Source of the DNA: Alphaproteobacteria bacterium
GTDB lineage: Bacteria > Pseudomonadota > Alphaproteobacteria > UBA8366 > GCA-2717185
Assembly: GCA_021774435.1 (NCBI GenBank)
Contig: JAJFJB010000413.1
Span: 1 to 39,070 of the forward strand
DNA length: 39,070 nt
Reading direction: 5' to 3'
Of the stretch, positions 17,257 through 26,228 are shown one piece after another (the first letter of the stretch is position 1; every line of letters starts with the position of its first letter). The position numbers were made by a program, and so were the translations under genes. A model generated the notes under the pieces. It made no database searches and was not told the DNA's origin. It saw nothing but the letters and a program-made list of their open reading frames with translations.

Positions 17257-18255
17257 ATGCTCGGCTATGTAACACGCAGAATACTTGTGATGATACCGAC
17301 GCTGGTTGCGATCAGCGCGCTCGTCTTCATCATCATTCAACTACCGCCCGGCGATTATTTTACGACCTATATGAACGAACTGCAGAGCCGCGGAGAATCC
17401 GTCGACAAGGCGAAGCTGGAATTCATCAAACAGCAATACGGCTTCGACAAGCCGATGATTGAGCAGTATTTCGTTTGGCTTACGGGCATGTTGCAGGGCG
17501 ACTTCGGTTATTCCTTCGAGTTCAGCCGCCCCGTCTCGGAGGTCGTCGGCGACCGGCTCTCGCTGAGCTTCATTGTTTCCTTCACGACAATCATCTTCAC
17601 CTGGATCGTAGCGTTTCCCATTGGCGTATACTCCGCTGTTCGGCAATACAGTATCGGCGATTATACGCTCACCTTTTTCGGCTTCCTGGGCCTGGCCACG
17701 CCAAACTTCCTGCTCGCTCTCGTCCTGCAATGGATGGCATTTTCCTATTTCGGCACCTCGATCGGTGGCCTGATGGATCCGGCCTATATCGATGAGGGCT
17801 GGTCAATGGGTAAGGCGCTGTCCGTACTCGAGCATCTTTGGGTTCCTGTCGTCGTTATCGGCACTTCCGGCACGGCCGGTATGATCCGCCGGCTTCGCGC
17901 CAACCTGTTGGACGAACTTCATAAGCAATACGTCACCACGGCGCGCGCCAAAGGGCTGCCGCCCGGCAAGGCGCTGGTCAAATACCCCTTGCGAATGGCG
18001 CTCAACCCCTTCATCGCTGACATCGGCAACCTTCTGCCGGAAGTGATTTCCGGCGCCGCAATCGTTTCTATTGTCTTGTCACTGCCAACGACCGGACCGA
18101 TGCTGCTCAATGCACTTCAAAGTCAGGATATGTATCTCGCCGGGTCGTTCCTGATGTTCCTGGCGACTTTGACGGTCATTGGTACGCTTATTTCCGATTT
18201 GGCGCTTGGCATGTTGGATCCGCGCATCCGACTTGGCGGAGGGGCGGCAAAATGA
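17257..18255 (+). CDS. Peptide-type ABC importer permease (DppB/OppB-like)
   Basis: The 332-residue integral membrane protein starts with MLGYVTRRILVMIPTLVAIS, the usual first helix of DppB-like permeases. It contains the family-typical periplasmic segment (QQYGFDKPMIEQYFVWL, GDFGYSF) and the cytoplasmic EAA-like coupling motif in TTARAKGLPPGKALVKYPLRMAL. The preferred start at 17257 follows a purine-rich AAGGA. The frame is open upstream, but that part overlaps the binding-protein gene and would place a charged segment before the first helix. Its end overlaps the second permease by four bases. It forms half of the channel for the substrate captured by the SBP. Confidence 0.94.
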   Translation: MLGYVTRRILVMIPTLVAISALVFIIIQLPPGDYFTTYMNELQSRGESVDKAKLEFIKQQYGFDKPMIEQYFVWLTGMLQGDFGYSFEFSRPVSEVVGDRLSLSFIVSFTTIIFTWIVAFPIGVYSAVRQYSIGDYTLTFFGFLGLATPNFLLALVLQWMAFSYFGTSIGGLMDPAYIDEGWSMGKALSVLEHLWVPVVVIGTSGTAGMIRRLRANLLDELHKQYVTTARAKGLPPGKALVKYPLRMALNPFIADIGNLLPEVISGAAIVSIVLSLPTTGPMLLNALQSQDMYLAGSFLMFLATLTVIGTLISDLALGMLDPRIRLGGGAAK

Positions 18256-19424
18256 GCGAGACTCCGATGGAACATTACGTCAATAAAGGCGCATTCGATC
18301 CAAATACGGTTGTTCAGCTCTCGCCAGAGCAAGAGCGCTACTACATGGCGTCGCAGTGGCAGCTCATGTGGTGGAAGCTCAAAAGGCATCGCCTTGCCGT
18401 CATCAGTGGCGGCTTCCTATTGCTTGTCTATGCCTCAATTCTGATCAGCGAAGTTCTTGCACCTTACAATTTGCATGCGCGTAATACCGACTATCTTTAC
18501 GCCCCGCCGCAATCGATCCATCTGTTTCATGAAGGCGAATTTGCTGGTCCTTTCGTCTACGGGATGAAGGTCAGGCTCAATATCAAGGAACTGCAATGGG
18601 TCTATGAGGAAGACAAGTCAAAGGTAAATAAGATTCGGTTCTTCTGCGTTGGTAACGACTATAACGGGGCCGAGTATTCATTTTGGGGACTCTTCAAGGG
18701 AACGTTCCATATCTTCTGCCCCGCTGAAGGTAGCGAACTCTTTCTTTTCGGCACCGACCGTTTGGGGCGCGATGTGTTTAGCCGGGTTACCTATGGCGCT
18801 CGGATATCGCTCACCGTCGGTCTCATCGGCATCACGATCAGTTTTATTATGGGTATAACGATTGGTGGGCTAGCCGGCTATTACGGGGGGTTCATAGATG
18901 CCGTGGTCCAGCGCGTCATCGAGATTATCCGTTCCTTCCCGTCCTTGCCGTTATGGATGGCATTGTCGGCAATCTTACCCGTAACCTGGAGCCCCATCCT
19001 CGTGTTCGCGGGCATTACGGTCATTTTGGGAATGCTCGATTGGCCAGGCCTGGCGCGCGCAGTCCGTTCCAAATTGTTGGCGCTACGTGAAGAGGATTTC
19101 TGCACCGCGGCACAATTGATGGGCGCAAAACCAAGCCGCATTATCGGACGACATCTTATGCCGAGCTTCATGAGCCATTTGATAGCATCCGCGACGCTAT
19201 CGATCCCGAGCATGATCCTTGGCGAGACAGCGCTGAGTTTTCTCGGCCTGGGTCTTCGGCCACCGATAACCAGTTGGGGCGTCCTGCTGAATGAGGCACA
19301 AAACATCAACGTCGTCGCGCTTTATCCCTGGCTGATGCTTCCGGTGCTTCCTGTGGTCTTGGTTGTGCTCGCCTTCCAATTCTTGGGGGACGGCCTCAGA
19401 GACGCTGCCGATCCCTATAAGTAG
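18252..19424 (+). CDS. Peptide-type ABC importer permease (DppC/OppC-like) with extended first periplasmic loop
   Basis: This 390-residue permease has the N-terminal cytoplasmic segment and first helix of DppC-like proteins (about 45-70). The diagnostic GTDRLGRDVFSR (167-178) and the coupling motif in TAAQLMGAKPSRIIGRHLMPSF follow. Between helix 1 and the GTD motif there are about 90 extra residues (roughly 72-164) containing two Cys (FFCVGNDYN and FHIFCPAEG), which should lie in the periplasm. Similar extensions occur in some alphaproteobacterial importers of this class. It is the last gene of the plus-strand operon; its stop lies five bases from the stop of the convergent cyclase gene. Confidence 0.94.
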   Translation: MSETPMEHYVNKGAFDPNTVVQLSPEQERYYMASQWQLMWWKLKRHRLAVISGGFLLLVYASILISEVLAPYNLHARNTDYLYAPPQSIHLFHEGEFAGPFVYGMKVRLNIKELQWVYEEDKSKVNKIRFFCVGNDYNGAEYSFWGLFKGTFHIFCPAEGSELFLFGTDRLGRDVFSRVTYGARISLTVGLIGITISFIMGITIGGLAGYYGGFIDAVVQRVIEIIRSFPSLPLWMALSAILPVTWSPILVFAGITVILGMLDWPGLARAVRSKLLALREEDFCTAAQLMGAKPSRIIGRHLMPSFMSHLIASATLSIPSMILGETALSFLGLGLRPPITSWGVLLNEAQNINVVALYPWLMLPVLPVVLVVLAFQFLGDGLRDAADPYK

Positions 19425-19429
19425 GGCGG

Positions 19430-20782
19430 TTAACGCGACGCCAAGACAACAAGATCGACCCCGGAGGACACGCCTTCCACGGCAACCTCTTCGTGCCTCT
19501 CTCGCATTCTCGGCGCGTCGTACCCTTGGGCAGCCGCTAAATCGACGGCATCGCAGGTCGCAAGTGCCCGAGATTTTGCCGTTCGATTGTGCTTTTCGAG
19601 TTTCGCGCACAAATTCACCGGGTCTCCGATAACCGTGTATTCCAGACGGGTATCGTCACCGACCGCACCAAAGATAATCCGGCCCGTTACGATCGCCATA
19701 CCGATCGAAATGGGTTGCCGGCCCATGGCCGTACGGTCCCGATTCCAAGCGTCTGCAGCATCGAGAAGCTCATCCACCGCCCGCATGGCATCTGCGGCGT
19801 AGGTTTGGCTCGGCAGTACCGCACCGAATGTCGCCAGGATACCGTCGCCAAGAAACTTGTCGATATTGCCGCCGTGCGCCTGGATAATTGGTACCATCCG
19901 CGACTCGTATTCATGCAAGAGCTGAATCAGATCGGACGGGTCCATATCATTGGCCATTGTCGTAAAACTGCGGATATCTACATTGAGGATCGCCGCCTCG
20001 CGGGCTTCGCCTTGCCCGGGTCTGATCTGTTGATCGGAATGCGTGATCTTGGAGGCGATCTCAGGTGAGAAAAACCGCGCGAGATCGGCCGCCGCCGCCG
20101 CCTCGATCACCGAGCGCTCCAGCAATTTGCGGGCCCGGACAAGCGCAACCGTCAAAATGCCCGTCACCATCAAGATTGAGATGATCTTGTCGAACTCCGC
20201 CCCGAGCAGGATGGTGTTCGACGTCATATAGGCCACGTAATCGCGCGTAATCATATTGTCCTGTGGATCGATACTGATCACGTAGAAAACCAGGACGGCC
20301 CAGCCCGCTGCAGAGAATAGGCCCGCAAACAACACAAAACGCGCCTCGAACCGCAGCGCGCGTAACGCAATGAAAATAAACACGTAAAGCAGTGTCGGTG
20401 CTTTCAAATAAAACGACGCCGGCTGATCGTATTGGATATGAAAGCTCCAGATCAGCATCATCAACAGCGTCAGGTCGGCGGCAACGGAAAGAGACAGAAA
20501 CCAACCAGGCAGCCTGATCCTATAGGCGAGCCAGACACGCAGAATCGAAAACGCGAAATACGCTGCCAATGACATACCAACCGGTGTCATCCACGGGTCG
20601 ATATTCGATGTCTTGGGTGAAATCGCATAGAGAAACCCGAAGGTTACGACGATGCCGAACTGTATCCAGGCAATCAGCCGCTCGGCCGCATCCTGTTGCT
20701 CGGAAATAGCCGTACGAACCCGGTCGGGCACATTTGAAACAGCGGAGTTACCGCCGAGGGATTTTATGATCGACTTCAGCAT
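19430..20782 (-). CDS. Membrane class III adenylate/guanylate cyclase
   Basis: The 450-residue protein has an N-terminal membrane domain with about six hydrophobic helices between residues 38 and 215, a short linker helix, and a class III nucleotide cyclase domain (about 255-445). Metal-binding aspartates are visible in NVDIRSFT (Asp269) and KFLGDGILATFG (Asp313). The purine-site region includes Lys309, and the later GDPVNLCAKLE segment (about 386-396) carries the transition-state Asn. All catalytic positions I can judge look intact, so it should make cAMP (or less likely cGMP). A cNMP-binding protein is encoded at 3459-3914, so a local signalling link is possible. The gene converges on the importer operon and no terminator is evident in the five-base gap. 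Confidence 0.93.
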   Translation of the reverse strand: MLKSIIKSLGGNSAVSNVPDRVRTAISEQQDAAERLIAWIQFGIVVTFGFLYAISPKTSNIDPWMTPVGMSLAAYFAFSILRVWLAYRIRLPGWFLSLSVAADLTLLMMLIWSFHIQYDQPASFYLKAPTLLYVFIFIALRALRFEARFVLFAGLFSAAGWAVLVFYVISIDPQDNMITRDYVAYMTSNTILLGAEFDKIISILMVTGILTVALVRARKLLERSVIEAAAAADLARFFSPEIASKITHSDQQIRPGQGEAREAAILNVDIRSFTTMANDMDPSDLIQLLHEYESRMVPIIQAHGGNIDKFLGDGILATFGAVLPSQTYAADAMRAVDELLDAADAWNRDRTAMGRQPISIGMAIVTGRIIFGAVGDDTRLEYTVIGDPVNLCAKLEKHNRTAKSRALATCDAVDLAAAQGYDAPRMRERHEEVAVEGVSSGVDLVVLASR

Positions 20783-20885
20783 AGGTTCAATTTAAGCGCC
20801 GAATTTCAATGAGGCGAACCGGCCATAGCGGCGGCCAAGCAGTCTATAATCGCGCATAATTTGTAAAAAGTCCGTTCAAACCGCG

Positions 20886-21740
20886 TCACCCTTTCTTGAG
20901 CCACAAGCTAGATTCAAATGCGCCTTCCGGGAGCGGTAACGCACCCAATACACATCCGGCTACTACCGTCGCCATACGGGTCGAAACGAAATGGCTGGCG
21001 AATAAAGGTTTCCAGTTTCCGCCCGTCAAAAATGCGCCAATGCCAAGCTGTTCATTGTAGCCGCGCCACGCCCAAACAACAGGATAGTCGTCCGGAAGAA
21101 ATACATCATGAATGTGAACGACGATGCCGTCGGGCAAGATTGGCAGCACGTGGTTCAAAAGCAAATCCACATCGCTGCCGGGCATGAGAATGTGGCTGGA
21201 ATCGATTGCCAGAATATCGCCTGCCGCCAAAGATCCGAATATTTCGAGGCCGGCTGCCTGCACCGTTCGGCGATCGAGCTGAACATTTGGGAGCCCTTCC
21301 AATGCCGCGCGCGGTGCAGGGTCGATCGCAGAAATTTGTGTCGTCAGACCGCCATCATCGACCGCGCGGGCAAAAAACCGCGTCGAGTGACCGGAACCAA
21401 TTTCGATAATTCGGGACGGACGCAGTTCGCGAACAATCGTATAGGCAATTGCACCGTCGAGACGCGGGAACCAGTCCTGGCCCCACCGTGGTGCCGGCGC
21501 GGGAAGATCCCCGATCGCAAGCAGAGACGTACGGTAGGTCTCAATCGCTTCGAGCCAGAATTCGAACACACTTTTATTTGAGTCGAATAGCGCTTCTATA
21601 GCAGCGTAACCGAGCCTGCTACCCGCAGGGGGCACCGTTCCCGCATACCGGTAGGGAATCAAAAATGCGCGGGCATCCAGTCCCAATACTGTCGGCAATC
21701 CAAACTGGAGACGGCGGCGCCAGGCCCGGAATCCCGTCAT
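20886..21740 (-). CDS. Class I SAM-dependent methyltransferase (Methyltransf_24-like)
   Basis: This 284-residue protein has an N-terminal helical extension (about 1-105) and a methyltransferase core. Motif I is IIEIGSGHSTRFFAR (about 110-124), a second acidic strand end is AIDPAP, and later IDSSHILMPGSDVDLLLNHVLPIL and VHIHDVFLPDDYP match the pattern of Methyltransf_24 enzymes that act on small molecules or sugars. Its ATG overlaps the stop of the upstream metallo-hydrolase gene (ATGA), so the two are probably co-translated. The acceptor substrate is not known; association with glycan genes is common for this family. Confidence 0.82.
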   Translation of the reverse strand: MTGFRAWRRRLQFGLPTVLGLDARAFLIPYRYAGTVPPAGSRLGYAAIEALFDSNKSVFEFWLEAIETYRTSLLAIGDLPAPAPRWGQDWFPRLDGAIAYTIVRELRPSRIIEIGSGHSTRFFARAVDDGGLTTQISAIDPAPRAALEGLPNVQLDRRTVQAAGLEIFGSLAAGDILAIDSSHILMPGSDVDLLLNHVLPILPDGIVVHIHDVFLPDDYPVVWAWRGYNEQLGIGAFLTGGNWKPLFASHFVSTRMATVVAGCVLGALPLPEGAFESSLWLKKG

Positions 21741-22570
21741 GGCTTCAGCGTCATGCCCTCACGCGCCACGATCGTTCCCGGGTGTACCGCCTCGGCCTGT
21801 TTCGCAATCTCGTCCATGAAGTCATCGTCATGGGACGGATCATGGTGAAAAATCACCAGCGTCTTCGCTCCAGCTGCTTCGACCATGCGCACGCCTTCCT
21901 GCCAGGTCGAATGCCCAAACCCTTTGAAACGAGGATATTCTTCGTCCGAATAGGTCGCATCATAAATGACGATATCGGCACCAGACACCAGATCTAGAAC
22001 ATTTTGGTCGATCGTATCTTCGAAATGCTCCGTATCGGTTATGTAGCAAATAGAGTTGCCATTGAACTCAATCCGATACCCGGTTGCTCGGTTTGGATGG
22101 TTCAAAGGTGCGGTCCGAATTGTCACACCTTCACGTGGCTTAAGGACATCACCACAGTTGAAATCTTCATAGATGACATCAGCCTGAAAAATTTCCGGCG
22201 GCACCGGAAATAGCGGCGCCATCATCATTTCAACTAAAACTTGCTTCAACGTATGTTCCGGCAAAAGGTGGCCGGCCCAAAGGCGAAACCGATTCCCGGG
22301 AACAAAAAACGGCACAAAAAACGGCAAACCACAGACATGATCAAAATGGCTGTGGGTAAAGAATATATCTGAGTCGACGGGTGCTTGCCCGACCAGCTTG
22401 CCACCCAATTTTCGCAAACCCGTACCGCCGTCGAAGATAACCCGGTAATCGCCGCAGATAACTTCAAGGCAAGACGTATTCCCGCCGTAACGGACGGTTT
22501 CAGGGCCTGGGCACGCGATACTGCCACGAACGCCCCAAAATGTGACGCTAAATTCCTCTTGCTTCGTCAT
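21737..22570 (-). CDS. Metallo-beta-lactamase-fold hydrolase
   Basis: A 277-residue cytoplasmic MBL-fold protein. The N-terminus FWGVRGSIACPGPETVRYGGNTSC is characteristic of a group annotated only as MBL-fold hydrolases. The metal motif HSHFDH lies at residues 73-78. Further ligand candidates are the His in LNHPNRATGY, Asp in ITDTEH, and His in IFHHDPSHDDD. I choose the ATG at 22570 because relatives begin a few residues before FWGVRGS and a GGAG lies upstream; a GTG at 22603 is an alternative. Related folds include RNase Z and cyclic-nucleotide phosphodiesterases, so a phosphodiesterase activity is conceivable, but nothing in the sequence fixes the substrate. Confidence 0.87.
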   Translation of the reverse strand: MTKQEEFSVTFWGVRGSIACPGPETVRYGGNTSCLEVICGDYRVIFDGGTGLRKLGGKLVGQAPVDSDIFFTHSHFDHVCGLPFFVPFFVPGNRFRLWAGHLLPEHTLKQVLVEMMMAPLFPVPPEIFQADVIYEDFNCGDVLKPREGVTIRTAPLNHPNRATGYRIEFNGNSICYITDTEHFEDTIDQNVLDLVSGADIVIYDATYSDEEYPRFKGFGHSTWQEGVRMVEAAGAKTLVIFHHDPSHDDDFMDEIAKQAEAVHPGTIVAREGMTLKP

Positions 22571-22826
22571 TCCGCGCGACTCCAGCGCCTCCGTTGCGTT
22601 CACTATCGAACGTTGGTTCTTTTAGTCGCAGAAGATAACGCACCCTTGCCTCGCCGTCATGGGTCAATCATCGCCCCAACGTTTGGATTTAGCCATATGT
22701 CACCGGGAAATCAGGCTTCACGCGCGATTTGCGTGCGATTTTAACATAAGGGCGGCCAATTCTTTGTCAGAGCAGAATCGGCATCTGCGTGGTGGCCAGC
22801 CATTAACAGCCGCAAGTGCTGGCTTC
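22571..22826. other. Intergenic region between dnaJ and the metallo-hydrolase gene
   Basis: About 250 bases with no supported gene. It must contain the 3' end of the dnaJ transcript and a promoter for the minus-strand metallo-hydrolase/methyltransferase pair. I see short inverted repeats near 22790-22825 (CCAGC/GCTGG) but no convincing terminator, and no clear promoter hexamers. A plus-strand reading frame that begins here continues antisense through dnaJ and is not credible. Confidence 0.4.
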
Positions 22827-23960
22827 TTAATCCGTCAGGTCGTCCCAGAATTCCTTGACCTTGGCAAAAAAGCCCTCAGATTCTGGGCTGAAGGAGCGAC
22901 CGGCTCCCGCCGTTTCAAACTCTTGCAAGAGTTCGCGCTGTTTACGAGACAGGTTTACCGGCGTTTCAATTCGTGCCTCGACATACATATCGCCACGCTG
23001 CCGAGCGTTGAGCACCGACATGCCCTTGCTCCGCAACCGGAATTGCTGCCCCGTTTGCGTACCGGGGGGCACATTGACCTTGGCTTTGCCGCCATCGATC
23101 GTCGGTACCTCCACCACGCCGCCGAGCGCGGCGGACGTCATCGACATTGGCACCTTGCAAAATATATCCGCCTGATCGCGTTGAAACAGCCGATGTGGCG
23201 TCAAGCTCAGGAATATATACAGATCTCCGGCCGGCGCACCATTCAGCCCAGCTTCCCCCTCGCCAGAAAGGCGGATCCGCGTGCCGTCTTCGACACCGGA
23301 TGGAATTTTCACCGACAACGCCTTTTCCTTTTGGGTCCGGCCGCTGCCGTTGCAGCTTTGACAGGGCTTGTCGATAACCTGGCCGGCCCCGCGGCAGGAC
23401 GGGCATGTCCGCTCCACCGTGAAAAAGCCTTGCTGCGAGCGCATTTTCCCCGCGCCATTGCAGGTTGGGCAGGACACCGGCTGCGCGCCACCTTCAGCGC
23501 CACTGCCATCACATGATTCGCACGATACCGATGTGGGCACACGAATCTCTGCGGAACGCCCGCCAAAAGCATCTTCTAGCGAAATTTCTAGATTGTAACG
23601 AAGATCGGAACCACGGCGGTTGGCTCCCCTGCCGCGGCGGCCGCCCATGAACTCGCCGAACATTTCATCGAAAATATCAGCAAATCCGGAACCTGAACCG
23701 AAGTCAAAGCCGCCCGCGCCGCCGGGCCCACCCGAATTATCAAACGCGGCATGCCCGTAGCGGTCATAGGCTGCCCGTTTTTCCGGATCCTTCAAAATCT
23801 CGTAAGCGAGATTTATTTCCTTGAATTTGTGCTCGGCTTCATCGTCCCCCGGATTGCGATCAGGATGATGTTCCTTCGCCAAATTGCGGAATGCCTTCTT
23901 CAGGTCATCCGGACTGGCACTCCGCTCCGCGCCGAGTATTTCATAAAGATCTTTGGCCAT
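22827..23960 (-). CDS. dnaJ: Chaperone protein DnaJ
   Basis: DnaJ is the J-domain co-chaperone that stimulates ATP hydrolysis by DnaK and delivers substrates. The 377-residue protein has the J domain at 1-70 with the HPD motif (in [10 protein letters not shown]) and a Gly/Phe-rich linker (about 75-120). Four zinc-finger CxxCxGxG repeats follow ([32 protein letters not shown]), then the C-terminal substrate-binding domains. The start is the ATG at 23960 ([10 protein letters not shown]); a GTG two codons earlier is less likely. It follows dnaK on the same strand after 123 bases, and that gap contains a strong hairpin terminator, so its expression may be partly uncoupled from dnaK. Confidence 0.98.
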   Translation of the reverse strand: MAKDLYEILGAERSASPDDLKKAFRNLAKEHHPDRNPGDDEAEHKFKEINLAYEILKDPEKRAAYDRYGHAAFDNSGGPGGAGGFDFGSGSGFADIFDEMFGEFMGGRRGRGANRRGSDLRYNLEISLEDAFGGRSAEIRVPTSVSCESCDGSGAEGGAQPVSCPTCNGAGKMRSQQGFFTVERTCPSCRGAGQVIDKPCQSCNGSGRTQKEKALSVKIPSGVEDGTRIRLSGEGEAGLNGAPAGDLYIFLSLTPHRLFQRDQADIFCKVPMSMTSAALGGVVEVPTIDGGKAKVNVPPGTQTGQQFRLRSKGMSVLNARQRGDMYVEARIETPVNLSRKQRELLQEFETAGAGRSFSPESEGFFAKVKEFWDDLTD

Positions 23961-24026
23961 CCCCACCCCTAGCGAACAGGCCGAACGGGTCCCACCACCG
24001 TCCGGCCCAAGCCACTGTAATGCCGC

Positions 24027-24062
24027 AAAAACGGCGCGGTCTCCGTATTGTTAACCGCGCCG
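24027..24062 (-). terminator. Intrinsic terminator/attenuator between dnaK and dnaJ
   Basis: On the minus strand a perfect 9-bp inverted repeat, CGGCGCGGT (24062-24054) and ACCGCGCCG (24040-24032), with a 13-base loop, is followed directly by TTTTT (24031-24027). It lies 21 bases after the dnaK stop and about 70 bases before the dnaJ start. G+C-rich stem plus T run is the standard rho-independent pattern. Confidence 0.8.
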
Positions 24063-24083
24063 CCCTGCCAAACAGCAGCCTGA

Positions 24084-26000
24084 TTAGGCCGATTTGTCTT
24101 TGCCGTCGTCATCGACTTCCTCGAAATCGGCATCGACAACATTCTCGTCAGCAGGTGCCTCTTCGGCCGCGGGCGCTTCCGCACCTTCCTCCTGACTTGC
24201 CTTATAGATGGCTTCACCAAGCTTCATCGACGATTGCGACAATGCTTCGGTTTTCGCCTTGATGGCTTCGACATCCTCGCCCTCAGCTGCCTCCTTCAAA
24301 GCAGCGACATCGGCCTCGATCTGTGTCTTGTCTTCCTCGGAAATCTTATCGCCATGTTCCGCGATATTCTTTTCCGTCGAATAAATCAGACTATCCGCGC
24401 CATTGCGCAATTCAATCAACTCTCTGCGCTTCTTGTCTTCCGAGGCGTGCGATTCGGCATCTTTGACCATCTGGTCGATGTCGTCGTCACTAAGGCCGCC
24501 CGACGCCTGGATGCGGATCTGTTGTTCTTTGCCCGTACCCTTATCTTTGGCAGAAACATTGACAATACCATTCGCATCGATGTCGAAAGTGACATCGATC
24601 TGCGGTAGGCCACGCGGTGCAGACGGAATACCGACGAGGTCGAACTGGCCCAAGACTTTGTTGTCTGCCGCCATTTCCCGTTCGCCCTGGAAGACACGGA
24701 TCGTAACCGCTGTTTGATTGTCTTCCGCTGTCGAAAAGACCTGGCTTTTCTTCGTCGGGATCGTCGTGTTCCGATCGATCAACCGGGTGAAAACACCACC
24801 CAGCGTCTCGATACCAAGGGAGAGCGGCGTTACGTCAAGCAACAGAACGTCTTTGACGTCGCCCTGCAGCACACCAGCCTGAATGGCCGCGCCAATCGCC
24901 ACGACCTCATCTGGGTTGACTCCGCGATGCGGGTCACGGCCGAAGAATTCTTTAACGGTTTCGATGATCTTCGGCATCCGCGTCATGCCGCCGACGAGGA
25001 TCACTTCATCGATCTCACTCGCCTTCAAAGACGCATCCTTGAGAGCTTTCGCGCAAGGATCAACGGTCCGCTGCACCAGATCATCAACCAGCGCTTCGAG
25101 CTTGGCGCGCGTTAACTTCATATTCAAGTGTTTCGGACCCGACTGATCCGCGGTAATGAACGGTAGATTGATTTCCGTGGACATCGAACTGGAAAGTTCG
25201 ATTTTGGCTTTCTCGGCCTCTTCCTTGAGGCGTTGCAGCGCGAGTTGGTCGCCGCGCAGATCAATGCCTTGCTCGCGTTTAAACTCGTCACAGAGATATT
25301 CGATGATCCGCTGGTCGAAATCTTCACCGCCCAGGAATGTGTCGCCGTTCGTGGACTTCACTTCGAAGACACCATCGCCAATTTCGAGGACCGAAACGTC
25401 GAACGTGCCGCCGCCAAGATCGTAAACCGCTATCGTTCCTGCGGCCTTCTTCTCTAGCCCATAAGCAAGGGCGGCCGCGGTTGGTTCGTTAATAATTCGC
25501 AAAACCTCAAGGCCCGCGATCTTGCCGGCATCCTTGGTCGCCTGCCGTTGAGAATCGTTGAAATAAGCCGGGACGGTAATGACCGCTTGCGTAACGGTAT
25601 CGCCCAAATAGGCCTCAGCGGTTTCCTTCATCTTCTGCAGAATAAAGCCACTAATCTGGCTAGGCGCATAGGATTTGCCATCGCCACCTTCAACCCATGC
25701 ATCACCATTGTCGCCTGCGATAATATTATAGGGCACAAGGGCCTTATCCTTCTCAACCTCGGCATCGCCGTCACGCCGGCCGATCAGCCGCTTGATCGAA
25801 AAGAACGTATTGGTGGGGTTGGTAACAGCCTGACGCTTGGCAGAATGGCCAACGAGGCGCTCATCGCCATCCGCGAATGCGACCATTGAGGGCGTCGTAC
25901 GATGACCCTCGGCGCTTTCGATAACTTTTGGGCTGGTTCCTTCCATAACGGCGACGCAGGAATTGGTCGTTCCTAAATCAATGCCGATGACTTTGCTCAT
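24084..26000 (-). CDS. dnaK: Chaperone protein DnaK (Hsp70)
   Basis: DnaK is the ATP-dependent Hsp70 chaperone. The 638-residue protein starts with the standard [18 protein letters not shown] phosphate loop and keeps the nucleotide-binding signatures [19 protein letters not shown] and [13 protein letters not shown]. It has the interdomain linker [15 protein letters not shown], the beta-sandwich substrate domain and the helical lid, and ends in an acidic tail closing in DKSA. Length and motifs are normal. A ribosome site AGAGGG lies about nine bases before the ATG. An RpoH-type promoter is visible at 26101-26131, giving an untranslated leader of roughly 90 bases, so heat-shock control is expected. 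Confidence 0.99.
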   Translation of the reverse strand: MSKVIGIDLGTTNSCVAVMEGTSPKVIESAEGHRTTPSMVAFADGDERLVGHSAKRQAVTNPTNTFFSIKRLIGRRDGDAEVEKDKALVPYNIIAGDNGDAWVEGGDGKSYAPSQISGFILQKMKETAEAYLGDTVTQAVITVPAYFNDSQRQATKDAGKIAGLEVLRIINEPTAAALAYGLEKKAAGTIAVYDLGGGTFDVSVLEIGDGVFEVKSTNGDTFLGGEDFDQRIIEYLCDEFKREQGIDLRGDQLALQRLKEEAEKAKIELSSSMSTEINLPFITADQSGPKHLNMKLTRAKLEALVDDLVQRTVDPCAKALKDASLKASEIDEVILVGGMTRMPKIIETVKEFFGRDPHRGVNPDEVVAIGAAIQAGVLQGDVKDVLLLDVTPLSLGIETLGGVFTRLIDRNTTIPTKKSQVFSTAEDNQTAVTIRVFQGEREMAADNKVLGQFDLVGIPSAPRGLPQIDVTFDIDANGIVNVSAKDKGTGKEQQIRIQASGGLSDDDIDQMVKDAESHASEDKKRRELIELRNGADSLIYSTEKNIAEHGDKISEEDKTQIEADVAALKEAAEGEDVEAIKAKTEALSQSSMKLGEAIYKASQEEGAEAPAAEEAPADENVVDADFEEVDDDGKDKSA

Positions 26001-26100
26001 AACAATTTACCCTCTTCTTGAAGCAGCCTTTGCCAACCTGCCGTGCAGCCTCGGCAAATGCCCTTTTGCTTTGGTTCACATAAATTTTATCGACAGACGC

Positions 26101-26131
26101 TCATATGGGAACGGCGCAAAAGGGCTACAAG
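26101..26131 (-). promoter_or_regulatory. RpoH (sigma-32) type promoter for dnaK
   Basis: Reading the minus strand, CTTGTAG (26131-26125) is followed after 15 bases by CCCATATGA (26109-26101). This closely fits the heat-shock sigma consensus CTTGAAA / CCCATnT with normal spacing. It lies about 100 bases upstream of the dnaK ATG and faces it. Confidence 0.75.
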
Positions 26132-26164
26132 CCACAGAACTACATAAATTTAATCTTAATGACC

Positions 26165-26222
26165 CTGAATTCGCGGGAAAAACGGCGTCAAACCCACTTC
26201 GGCGGTCTTTTTGGGAATTCAG
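26165..26222. repeat. Long inverted repeat in the grpE-dnaK gap
   Basis: CTGAATTC (26165-26172) and GAATTCAG (26215-26222) are perfect 8-base inverted repeats. An inner AAAAA/TTTTT pairing would extend the stem after a small internal loop. It sits immediately after the grpE stop and upstream of the dnaK promoter. It could act as a weak bidirectional terminator or be a protein site; function is not shown. Confidence 0.5.
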
Positions 26223-26228
26223 TTCCAA

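Noticed and set aside
22659..23516. A 285-residue plus-strand open frame antisense to dnaJ
   Set aside because: It overlaps the zinc-finger and C-terminal parts of an unmistakable dnaJ; the frame is open because of the codon bias of that gene.
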